Below are positions 38,768-46,696 of a stretch of DNA of 49,048 nucleotides, one piece after another. The notes under the pieces are model-generated. The model saw nothing but the letters and a program-made list of their open reading frames with translations, searched no databases and was not told the DNA's origin. Source of the DNA: Microbacterium sp. T2.11-28. GTDB lineage: Bacteria > Actinomycetota > Actinomycetes > Actinomycetales > Microbacteriaceae. The position numbers were made by a program, and so were the translations under genes. The DNA is taken from the NCBI RefSeq assembly GCF_950097975.1, contig NZ_CATNHF010000005.1:1-49048 (forward strand), written 5' to 3'. Position 1 is the stretch's first letter. Every line of letters begins with the position of its first letter.

Positions 38768-41628
38768 CCGGCACGCTGGAGCGTGCGGAGTCCGTGGGGA
38801 CGGATCCGCACGCCCGGCAGCCGGGACTCGAGTCGTCGCGGTGGGCGAGGTGGCGGGTGGCGGGGCGCTTGGCTCGGCGTCAGGTGCGTCGCACGTGGGT
38901 GTCGAGCCTGCTCATCATGACCCTCGTGGCGCTGCCCATCGCGGCGATGGCGGGGGCGGCCATCTTCGTGGACAGCATGATCGGCACGCCCGAGGAGCGC
39001 GCCGACGTGGAGCTCGGCCGGATGGCGGCCTGGGTGCAGCCCGCGGGGGTGGCCGGTGCCGGGTTCTGGCAGGCGCCGGGCGAGCCGTTCTGGAACGGCT
39101 ACCCGCGCGATGCCGACGGCGGCGGGGGCGAGCAGCCGGAAGGGGCGATCCCGACCGATCCGCTCGGGGCCCTTCCCGCAGGCACCGAGACGGTGCCGAT
39201 CGGCTCGGGTCAGGTGCGGATCGACACCGCGGCCGGGGTGGCGGCGGTGCAGGCCTGGGCGGGCGCCGCGTGGGATCCGCGGTTCGCGGGGCGGTTCGAC
39301 GTGATCGACGGCCGCGCCCCGGCCACGGACGACGAGGTGATGGTCACGCCGGCCACCCTGGAGCGGACCGGCGTCGCGGTCGGCGGTGTGTTGCGCAGCG
39401 ACGACCGCGACTACACGATCACCGGCACGATCGAGGTCGCCGACCTGCCCGACGCCGACAGCGCGGTCGTGTTCGCCGACGCGGAGCGCTTCGCCGACCG
39501 GCGCTGGTACCTGCCCGAGAGCGCGCTCTCGTGGGCGGACGTGCAGGAGCTGAACGAAGCGGGCATGATCGCCTACGCCCGCGCGGTCGTCCTCGATCCG
39601 CCGCCGTTCTCGGTCGACGGCGAGTGGATGCTCGACCGTGCCACCCAGGACTTCTACAACAGGCTCGCGCTCGCCGCCAGCCTCGGCGCGGCGGGGGTGG
39701 CCGCCGGGTACATGGTCGTCATGCTCGCCGGCGCCGCGTTCGCGGTGAGTGCGCGCCGGCAGCAGCGCGCCCTCGCGATCGCGGCGAGCGTCGGCGCCGA
39801 CGCGCGCGACCTCCGGCGCACCGTCCTCCTCCAGGGCACGGTGCTGGGCCTCGTCGGAGGGGTGGTCGGGGTGGCCCTGGGCATCGGCCTGGCTGCGCTC
39901 ACCCTCGCGATCGTGGACAACGGCTCCGCGACGCAGTTCTGGGGCTTCCACGTGCCGTGGCTGCTGCTGGTCGGCATCCTCGTCTTCGCCGTCCTCGTCG
40001 GGACCGCGGCGGCGCTCATGCCGGCCCGCGGTGTCGCGAAGTCGGATGCGATGAGCGCGCTGCGCGGCGCCCGTCGCCCGCAGAAGGTCACCGCGTCGCG
40101 TCCGATCTGGGGATCGGTCATGCTCGTCGGCGGTGTCGCCCTCACGATCCTGTCCGGCCTCGCCGCTGCGGCCGTCACGGCGAGCTCGTCCATCCCGTAC
40201 GACTCGCCGCTGCGCTGGCTGCCGACCGTCGGCATCATCGTCGGACCGATCGTCGCGCAGCTGGGGATCGTCCTGTCGGGGCGATGGCTGCTCTGGCTCG
40301 CCTCGCTCGCGCTGTCGAAGCTGGGCATCGCCGCACGGATCGCCTCGCGGGATGCCGTCGCCAACGGCGCGCGCACCGTGCCGGCCTTCGCGGCGATCGG
40401 AGCGACCGTGTTCGCCGGGGTGTTCGCCGTCGGCATGGGCGGGATGGTCACCGGGCAGACGGCCCGCTCGTGGACGTACTCCGCCCCGGTCGGCACCGCC
40501 ATCGGCTCGCTGTACTCGCGCACCCCGGACCTGCTCACCCGCGAGCAGGCGGAGGCGGCCGCGGCCGAGACCGTCGCGGTCTACCGCGAGGTGGGCGCGA
40601 CGGCCACGGGCGTCGCCGAACGGCAGCAGCCCCTCTGGGCCGAGAGCGAGGCGGACATCCCCGAGGACCTGCTCCGCGCGACCACCGTGCGACCCGATCG
40701 GAACCTCATCGATCCCGCCAGCGTCGACGGATGGGGATACTCGACCGAGCTCGCGGACCCGCAGAACAACATCTCGGTCATCGCCGTCGACGACATCGAG
40801 ACCGTCACCGGCATCCGCCTGACGGAGCGGCAGCGCGCCGCCTACGACGCGGGCGCGGCGCTCGTGACCGATGCGGGCCTCGTCACCGACGGCCGGATCG
40901 AGGTCGCCGCGTGGACGGAGCGGCAGTGGCAGTTCGGCGGCGCGCCCACCAATGTGCTGCGGCCTTGGCCGGGCGAGGACATCGAGGAGCCGGTGTGGTC
41001 GAAGGGTCTCGACGCGTTCGTGGTCGCCGCCCCGCATCAGGCGGTGCAGGTCGCGGTCTCCCCGGCCACGGCGGAAGAGCTCGGCATCGAGGTGGTGCCG
41101 CTCATGGTCTACGGCGGCTTCGACGGGGCGCCGACGACAGAGCAGTCCGATCGGCTCCGGGCGCTCGGGGAGAACCTGCAGAACGATGACTACGCGGCGT
41201 CGGTCTGGGTGGAGACCGGGCCGATCGGCGCCGAGTCCTGGCTCGTGCCGTTGCTGGTGGCGGTCGCCGTGCTCGTCGTCGGAGCGAGCGCGGTCGCCCT
41301 CGGGCTCGCGCGCTTCGAGCGGCGCCCCGACGATGCGACGCTCACCGCCGTCGGCGGCACCGACGGCCTCCGTCGCCGGATCGGGTTCTGGCAGGGGCTC
41401 GTGATCGTGGGATTCGGGACCTTCGCCGGCGCCGCCGCCGGCATCCTCCCGCCCATCGGCTTCCTGCTGCAGTCGCAGGCCGACACCGGGCGGGAGCTCT
41501 CGATCGCGGACGTGCCGTGGTGGCTGCTCGCCGCGCTCGCCGTCGCGCTGCCGCTGGTCATCGCCGTCGCCAACGCCGTCGTCCCGCCCCGCCGCCCCGA
41601 CCTCACCCGCCGCACCGCGATCGCCTGA
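38764..41628 (+). CDS. FtsX-like ABC transporter permease
   Basis: A 954-residue permease with about ten membrane segments: one at about 46-69, a group at 300-420, another group at 453-560 and a final three at 827-942. Two large outer domains (about 70-295 and 565-820) lie between them. This is the double-FtsX arrangement. The start is GTG overlapping the ATPase stop. With its ATPase it is expected to export a peptide, lipid or drug or to sense envelope stress. The PadR gene in front fits a drug- or stress-responsive pump. The substrate is unknown. Confidence 0.83.
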   Translation: MTGTLERAESVGTDPHARQPGLESSRWARWRVAGRLARRQVRRTWVSSLLIMTLVALPIAAMAGAAIFVDSMIGTPEERADVELGRMAAWVQPAGVAGAGFWQAPGEPFWNGYPRDADGGGGEQPEGAIPTDPLGALPAGTETVPIGSGQVRIDTAAGVAAVQAWAGAAWDPRFAGRFDVIDGRAPATDDEVMVTPATLERTGVAVGGVLRSDDRDYTITGTIEVADLPDADSAVVFADAERFADRRWYLPESALSWADVQELNEAGMIAYARAVVLDPPPFSVDGEWMLDRATQDFYNRLALAASLGAAGVAAGYMVVMLAGAAFAVSARRQQRALAIAASVGADARDLRRTVLLQGTVLGLVGGVVGVALGIGLAALTLAIVDNGSATQFWGFHVPWLLLVGILVFAVLVGTAAALMPARGVAKSDAMSALRGARRPQKVTASRPIWGSVMLVGGVALTILSGLAAAAVTASSSIPYDSPLRWLPTVGIIVGPIVAQLGIVLSGRWLLWLASLALSKLGIAARIASRDAVANGARTVPAFAAIGATVFAGVFAVGMGGMVTGQTARSWTYSAPVGTAIGSLYSRTPDLLTREQAEAAAAETVAVYREVGATATGVAERQQPLWAESEADIPEDLLRATTVRPDRNLIDPASVDGWGYSTELADPQNNISVIAVDDIETVTGIRLTERQRAAYDAGAALVTDAGLVTDGRIEVAAWTERQWQFGGAPTNVLRPWPGEDIEEPVWSKGLDAFVVAAPHQAVQVAVSPATAEELGIEVVPLMVYGGFDGAPTTEQSDRLRALGENLQNDDYAASVWVETGPIGAESWLVPLLVAVAVLVVGASAVALGLARFERRPDDATLTAVGGTDGLRRRIGFWQGLVIVGFGTFAGAAAGILPPIGFLLQSQADTGRELSIADVPWWLLAALAVALPLVIAVANAVVPPRRPDLTRRTAIA

Positions 41629-41656
41629 ACCCTCCCGCCCCCGCTCCTGGTCATCC

Positions 41657-41739
41657 CGCGAGCCGACACGCTGTGTGCGAGCCGACACGATGAGAACCGC
41701 GCGGGAGGTGTCGGCTCGCGCGGATCGTGTCGGCTCGCG
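41657..41739. repeat. 83-bp palindromic repeat, copy A
   Basis: Two copies of GAGCCGACACG are followed by two reversed copies, GTGTCGGCTCG and CGTGTCGGCTCG. They fold into a long interrupted hairpin with a GATGAGAACC-type loop. Its sister lies at 42635-42717 with the same arrangement and the same length. The sulfurtransferase gene sits between the two. Confidence 0.75.
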
Positions 41740-41764
41740 GACTGGAGGAGGATAACGTCGGAGC

Positions 41765-42604
41765 ATGCCCCACCCTCTCGTGACCGCCGCCGAGCTCGCC
41801 GCACTGCTGGACGCGGAGGCGCCGCCGATCGTGCTCGACGTGCGATGGCGGCTCGATGCGCCCGACGGCCGCGCCGCGTTCGAGCAGGGGCACGTGCCGT
41901 CGGCGCAATACGTGAGTCTCGACGACGACCTCGCGGCACACGGCGCGCCGACCGACGGGCGGCATCCGCTCCCTGCTCCCGATGTGTTCGCCGAGACCGT
42001 CCGCCGCTGGGGGGTGTCGGAGGGGGACACGGTCGTCGTGTACGACGACTGGCTGACCTACGGCGCGGCGCGGGCGTGGTGGATGCTGACCGACGCCGGC
42101 ATTCCGGCGCGGGTGCTCGACGGCGGCCTCGCGGCGTGGCGGGATGCCGCTCTGCCCCTCGAGCCGGGCCCCGGGACGCCCCGTGCGCCGGGCACCGTCA
42201 CCGTCACGTCGGGGCTCCTGCCGCAGCTGGACATCGACGAGGCGGCGGCGCTTGCGGGCACCGGCATCCTGCTCGACGTCCGGGCGCCGGAACGGTACCG
42301 CGGCGACACCGAGCCCATCGATCCGCGCGCGGGGCACATCCCCGGTGCGATCAACTCGCCGACGGTAGACAGCAACGCCGCCGACGGCCGGTTCCTCCCG
42401 CCCGAGGAGCTGCGCGCGCGCTTCGTCTCCGCGGGGGCGCGTGCGGACGAGCCGGTCGGCATCTACTGCGGGTCGGGCGTCTCCGCATCCCACGCCGCCC
42501 TGGCCCTCACGCTCGCGGGATTCACCCCGGCTCTCTTCGTCGGATCCTGGAGCCAGTGGGCGAACCACCCCGACCGCCCGGCGGCCGTCGGCGCCCGCCC
42601 CTGA
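41765..42604 (+). CDS. sulfurtransferase, two rhodanese domains
   Basis: A 279-residue two-domain rhodanese. LDVRWRLDAPDGRAAFEQGHVPSA begins the inactive first domain. The active site is C235 in GIYCGSGVSASH, close to the classic CGSGVTA loop. Thiosulfate or 3-mercaptopyruvate would be the donor. GGAGG is upstream of the ATG (GACTGGAGGAGG). It is a paralogue of the gene at 29500, bracketed by the two palindromic repeats and otherwise monocistronic. Confidence 0.85.
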   Translation: MPHPLVTAAELAALLDAEAPPIVLDVRWRLDAPDGRAAFEQGHVPSAQYVSLDDDLAAHGAPTDGRHPLPAPDVFAETVRRWGVSEGDTVVVYDDWLTYGAARAWWMLTDAGIPARVLDGGLAAWRDAALPLEPGPGTPRAPGTVTVTSGLLPQLDIDEAAALAGTGILLDVRAPERYRGDTEPIDPRAGHIPGAINSPTVDSNAADGRFLPPEELRARFVSAGARADEPVGIYCGSGVSASHAALALTLAGFTPALFVGSWSQWANHPDRPAAVGARP

Positions 42605-42634
42605 CGCCCCCTCGCGCCTCCCACCGCCCTCTTC

Positions 42635-42717
42635 GCCGAGCCGACACGCTGCTGCCGAACCGACACGATATTGCGCGTCAGAAGCGTGTGGGTTCGCGCG
42701 AATCTTGTCGGCTCGGC
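42635..42717. repeat. 83-bp palindromic repeat, copy B
   Basis: Same layout as copy A: GAGCCGACACG, then GAACCGACACG, then GTGTGGGTTCG, then TTGTCGGCTCGG. Where copy A pairs GAGCC with GGCTC in the inner stem, copy B has GAACC with GGTTC, a compensated change. Both copies are 83 bp. Confidence 0.75.
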
Positions 42718-42743
42718 AGAGGAAGGAAGAAGAAGGGGCTGCG

Positions 42744-43448
42744 TCAGGTGAGGAGCGGGGCGAGCTCGGCGGCGGCGGAGACGAGGATGGCGGCGGTGTC
42801 GGCGGGATCGGCCACCCGGCGGGGCGGGCCGGCGAAGGCGAGCGCCCCCGCGAGCACGCCGCCGTCGCCGCGGATCGGCGCGGCCAGACACCCCGTGGTC
42901 GCCGCCTCCCGGCGCACGACGCCGAAGCGCGCGAGGTCGTCGCGGTCGGCGGTGTCCCCGCCGTCGCGCTCCCGCAGCAGCAGGCGCCCGACGGCGTAGC
43001 GCTCGGGCTCGCGCGCCAGGCGCACCGGATCCGACAGCGGGAAGTCCGGGTCGGCGTCGGCGACCACGACCCGGCCGTCGACGTACATGACGAGGTGGAT
43101 GCCGCCGCGCACCTGTCCCCGCACGCGTGCCAGGACGGCGTGCGCCGCGCGCGGAACGTGCACTGGGGCTGCCGCGACCGCCAGATGGACCACCTTCGCG
43201 CCGAGGGCGAAGCCGCTCAGGTCGGGGGTGCGGACGAGGAACTCGTCCTGCACGAGGAGATTGAGCAGGCGGTACGCCGTGGCGCGCGGCATCGCGAGCG
43301 CTTCGGAGATCTCCCGCGCCGTGGTGCCCGGGCCGAGAGCGGCGACCGCCTCGAGGACGGTGAGGGCGCTGTGCACCGCGCGCGGCTGGCGGGCCGTCAG
43401 CGAGGGCGCCGCGGGGCCCGTCGCCGGACCGGGCGCCGGGCCGTCCAT
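42744..43448 (-). CDS. IclR family transcriptional regulator
   Basis: A 234-residue regulator. Residues 20-75 carry the winged helix: SALTVLEAVAALGPGTTAREISEAL, AMPRATAYRLLNLLV. The rest is the IclR effector domain, with GIHLVMYVDGRVVVADAD near 115-132 and a GCLAAPIRGDGG segment. Start and APC stop overlap by one base (TGATG). Its linkage to the amine permease suggests it senses an amine or an aromatic acid and controls the region. Confidence 0.83.
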   Translation of the reverse strand: MDGPAPGPATGPAAPSLTARQPRAVHSALTVLEAVAALGPGTTAREISEALAMPRATAYRLLNLLVQDEFLVRTPDLSGFALGAKVVHLAVAAAPVHVPRAAHAVLARVRGQVRGGIHLVMYVDGRVVVADADPDFPLSDPVRLAREPERYAVGRLLLRERDGGDTADRDDLARFGVVRREAATTGCLAAPIRGDGGVLAGALAFAGPPRRVADPADTAAILVSAAAELAPLLT

Positions 43449-44941
43449 CACCCCTCCTTCCGCGCCACGCCGCCGAGGACCTGCGCCGCGACGGGCTCGT
43501 CGTACCCGCCGACGCCGTCCAGCCGCGCCGCGCCCGGCCGCATCCGCCACGCGATGAGCGCCGCCGCCGCGGCCGCCAGCGCGATCGAGATCCACACGCC
43601 CGGGTTGCCCACCTGGGCCTCCACGACGAGGTAGACCCCCAGGCACGCGATGATCGCCGCGGCGGCGACCATCGCGACGGCGGCCGCCCACGCGGTGGTC
43701 TCGCCGATCCTGCGGAGGAACAGGGGTGCGGCGACGCAGACGATCGCGTACGCGACGATGTACCCCACTGCCGAGACGACGATGACGGACTCCATCGCGT
43801 CCCAGGGGCGGATGCCGCCGGCCACCAGCGCGAGCGGGATCGCGGCGATCACGGGCACCGCGACGGCGACGGCGCCGATGGGGGTGCGGTGACGGGCATG
43901 GGCGCGGCCGAACAGCGGCGGCACGACGCCGTCGCGGCCGAGCGCGAACAGCACGCGGGTGAGCGCGGTCGTGGAGGCGAGCGCGCAGGCGAGGAAGGAG
44001 GCGGCGATGCCGACGTCGGCGGCCGCAGCCCACCCCTGCAGCCCGAACAGCGCGGCGAGCTCGTCGATGGGCGCCTCGGAGGCGACGAGGTCGCGGCCCG
44101 CGGCGGCGAAGCCGGCGACCTGCGTGTAGGCGGCCAGCAGGTACAGCGTGCCGGCGACGAGCACGGTCCACACGATCGCCCGCGGGATGTTCCGCAGGGG
44201 CGAGCGCGCCTCGACGCCGAGGGTGGCGGCGCTCTCGAACCCCACGAACGCGGTCAGCGCGAGCACTGCGCCCGCGGCGACCGCCGATGCCGATACCCCT
44301 CCGGGCGCGGACGGCCACAGCGCCTCGGGCTGCAGCGGCCCGATGTGCACGAGAAGGGCGATCAGCAGGGCCACGACGAGCGCCACCGACACCGCCTCCA
44401 CCACGAGGGCGACGCGGGAGGATAGGCGGATGCCGCGCACGAGCACGATCGCCAGCACCGCCGCCTCGCCGGCGAGGGAGAGGGCCGACAGCAGCGGTGC
44501 CGGCGCGGACGGCCACACCCTCGACATCATCAGCGACAGGTAGTGGGCGCCGCCGAGCAGGGCGAACACCGAGATGAAGGCGTAGCCGACGATGATCGCG
44601 GCGGCCGTGGCGAGCCCCGCCGACGGGCCGAGCCCGCGCGCCGCGTACGTGTAGAGCGACCCGCTGGCGGCCAGCCGCCGGGCGAACTGGTTGACGGTCC
44701 AGGCCACGAGGAGCGCGAGCAGGGTCGCGACGGCGACGGCGAGCACCGTCGCGCCTCCGGCGGCGCCGGCGACCAGCAGGATCACCGTCGTCGCGGCCGC
44801 CGTCGGGGCCACGGCGGCCACCGACTGCGCGAGCACGTCGGCGAAGCCGACCGTCCGCCGCTCCAGGCCGTGCAGCGGCGAGCGTGCGGCGAAGTCGTGC
44901 ACCGGATCGGGTCGCGCGATCGCGCGCTCCAGAGCTGTCAT
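43448..44941 (-). CDS. APC family amino acid/amine permease
   Basis: A 497-residue transporter with about twelve hydrophobic segments. The consensus-type VAAVAPTAAATTVILL near 40-55 and FVGFESAATLGVEARSPLRNIPRAI near 225-250 are the substrate-facing motifs of the APC superfamily. GGGAGG precedes the ATG. It is divergent from a second APC gene and co-transcribed with the IclR regulator. Substrate is uncertain, probably an amine or amino acid. Confidence 0.85.
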   Translation of the reverse strand: MTALERAIARPDPVHDFAARSPLHGLERRTVGFADVLAQSVAAVAPTAAATTVILLVAGAAGGATVLAVAVATLLALLVAWTVNQFARRLAASGSLYTYAARGLGPSAGLATAAAIIVGYAFISVFALLGGAHYLSLMMSRVWPSAPAPLLSALSLAGEAAVLAIVLVRGIRLSSRVALVVEAVSVALVVALLIALLVHIGPLQPEALWPSAPGGVSASAVAAGAVLALTAFVGFESAATLGVEARSPLRNIPRAIVWTVLVAGTLYLLAAYTQVAGFAAAGRDLVASEAPIDELAALFGLQGWAAAADVGIAASFLACALASTTALTRVLFALGRDGVVPPLFGRAHARHRTPIGAVAVAVPVIAAIPLALVAGGIRPWDAMESVIVVSAVGYIVAYAIVCVAAPLFLRRIGETTAWAAAVAMVAAAAIIACLGVYLVVEAQVGNPGVWISIALAAAAAALIAWRMRPGAARLDGVGGYDEPVAAQVLGGVARKEG

Positions 44942-44997
44942 GCGACCTCCCGGGGATCGCCTCGACGGTATCCGGGCGCCGTTGCCCCGTGGCTACC

Positions 44998-45036
44998 GCC
45001 GTGTTTCGGGCTCGTGTCGCCCGAATGAGACACGGC
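44998..45036. promoter_or_regulatory. palindrome in the divergent permease gap (operator or RNA hairpin)
   Basis: TTCGGGC (45005-45011) and GCCCGAA (45019-45025) are perfect seven-base arms around TCGTGTC. GCCGTGT (44998-45004) and ACACGGC (45030-45036) extend the pairing outside. As DNA it could be an IclR site. As RNA it overlaps the next hairpin by three bases (45034-45036). Confidence 0.5.
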
Positions 45037-45071
45037 GACGCCGACCGTCCCGTTCGGCGGCGCCGGTTTTT
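45034..45071 (+). terminator. intrinsic terminator-like hairpin before the plus-strand permease
   Basis: GGCG-A-CGCCGA (45034-45044) pairs with TCGGCG-G-CGCC (45054-45064), ten pairs with one A/G mismatch and a nine-base loop. GG and five T follow (45067-45071). It lies about 96 bases before the permease ATG and on that strand, so it would end transcription inside the leader. No plus-strand gene precedes it. Confidence 0.55.
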
Positions 45072-45166
45072 CACGGCCCCGAGACGGTGAGGCAATCGCG
45101 GCCCGCGACCCTGGTCGCAGTCGACCCGTCCGCCGCCACCGGCACCACCGTCAGAAGAGGAACACC

Positions 45167-46645
45167 ATGACCCAGCTCGAATCCCCGGGCGTCGAGGCAT
45201 CCGCCAAGCGGGTGCTCACCGGCTCCCTCGGCGCCACCGCGATCGTCTTCATGGTGGTCGCCGCCGCCTCCCCGCTCACCGTCATCGGCGGGGCCGCACC
45301 GCTGGGCATCCTGCTCGGCAACGGCGTCGGCTTCCCCGCCCTGTACGCGGTGAGCGCGGTCATCCTGCTGCTGTTCGCCGTCGGGCTGGCCGCGATGTCC
45401 CGCCACATCCCGCGTCCGGGCGCGTTCTTCACCTATGTCGGCTACGGGCTCGGCCGCTCGACCGGGCTCGCCGCCGCGTGGGTCGCGATGCTCACGTACA
45501 CGACGATCCAGGTGTCGGTGTACGGCTATATCGGCTTCATCCTCAGCTACACGGTGGAGACCTACGCCGGCGTCGCGCTGCCGTGGTGGCTGTTCGCCCT
45601 GCTGATCATCGGGCTCGTCGGCATCCTCGGCTACCGCCACATCGACCTGTCGAGCAAGGTGCTGGGCGTGCTCCTGATCGCCGAGGTCGGCATCGTGGCG
45701 GTGCTCGTCGCGGTGGTCGTGTTCTCCGGCGGAGGTCCGGAGGGACTGAGCCTGGCGCCCTTCGAGCCGGCGAACGTCGTGAGCGGCTCGCCGGGCGTCG
45801 GCCTCATGTTCGCGATCGCGGCCTTCATCGGCTTCGAGGCGACGGCGATCTTCCGCGACGAGGCGCGCGACCCCGACCGCACGATCCCGCGCGCCACGTA
45901 CATGGCCGTCATCGGCATCGGCGTCTTCTACACCGTCGCCTCCTGGGGCCTGGTGATGGCCTGGGGTCCGGGCAGCGTCGTCGACGAGGCCGCAGCCGAC
46001 CCGGGCAGCCTGATCCTCCGCACGATGGCCACCTACCTCGGGGCCACCGGCGAGATCATCACCAACGTCCTGCTGATCACGTCGATGTTCGCCTGCGTCC
46101 TCTCGTTCCACAACGTCGTCACCCGCTACCAGCACTCGATGGCCTCCGCCGGGGTCCTCCCGGACGGCCTCGCGTCGGTGCACGCGCGCCACCTGTCGCC
46201 GCACACCTCCTCGATCGTGCAGACGGCCACCGCCGCGGTGCTCATCGCGGTCTTCGCCGGGTTCCAGCTCGACCCCGTGCTGGCCGTCTTCACCTGGTTC
46301 GCCGGCGTCGCGACGCTCGCGATCGCGATCCTCATGGCGCTGACATCCGTCGCGGTGATCGCGTACTTCCTCAAGACCCGCAAGGACACCCGCGCCTGGA
46401 ACACGATCATCGCGCCCGGACTCGGCTTCCTCGGTCTGATCCTGTCGGCGGCGCTCATCGTGGCCTACTTCCCGATCATGGTCGGCGACGTCGACGCCGA
46501 AGGCGCTCCCGTCTTCGGCGGGCTCAGCTGGTTCCTGCTCGCGCTCGTCGTGGTCTTCCCCGTGCTCGGCTACCTCCAGGCCGCCTGGATCAAGAAGCGC
46601 CGTCCGGCCGCCTACGCGAAGCTCACCGACGCGATCGCCGGCTGA
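45167..46645 (+). CDS. APC family permease
   Basis: A 492-residue transporter, about twelve hydrophobic segments. FMVVAAASPLTVIGGAAPLG near 25-45 and AAFIGFEATAIFRDEARDPDRTIPRATY near 220-247 are conserved APC motifs. AGAGGA lies five bases before the ATG. Fifty-one bases downstream is the copper amine oxidase, so it is the likely uptake system for that oxidase's substrate. It is related to the divergent permease but clearly diverged. Confidence 0.87.
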   Translation: MTQLESPGVEASAKRVLTGSLGATAIVFMVVAAASPLTVIGGAAPLGILLGNGVGFPALYAVSAVILLLFAVGLAAMSRHIPRPGAFFTYVGYGLGRSTGLAAAWVAMLTYTTIQVSVYGYIGFILSYTVETYAGVALPWWLFALLIIGLVGILGYRHIDLSSKVLGVLLIAEVGIVAVLVAVVVFSGGGPEGLSLAPFEPANVVSGSPGVGLMFAIAAFIGFEATAIFRDEARDPDRTIPRATYMAVIGIGVFYTVASWGLVMAWGPGSVVDEAAADPGSLILRTMATYLGATGEIITNVLLITSMFACVLSFHNVVTRYQHSMASAGVLPDGLASVHARHLSPHTSSIVQTATAAVLIAVFAGFQLDPVLAVFTWFAGVATLAIAILMALTSVAVIAYFLKTRKDTRAWNTIIAPGLGFLGLILSAALIVAYFPIMVGDVDAEGAPVFGGLSWFLLALVVVFPVLGYLQAAWIKKRRPAAYAKLTDAIAG

Positions 46646-46696
46646 CGGCGTCCCGCCCTCCCTTTCCCGCCCCACCCGCACCAGAGAGATCCCTTC

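Noticed and set aside
41657..42717. CRISPR array
   Set aside because: The repeats are palindromic pairs separated by a gene, without regular spacers or cas genes.
42744..45200. Single long minus-strand frame from the IclR gene to beyond the permease
   Set aside because: The frame in front of the IclR start is a shadow of the APC permease gene. The IclR ATG overlaps the permease stop.
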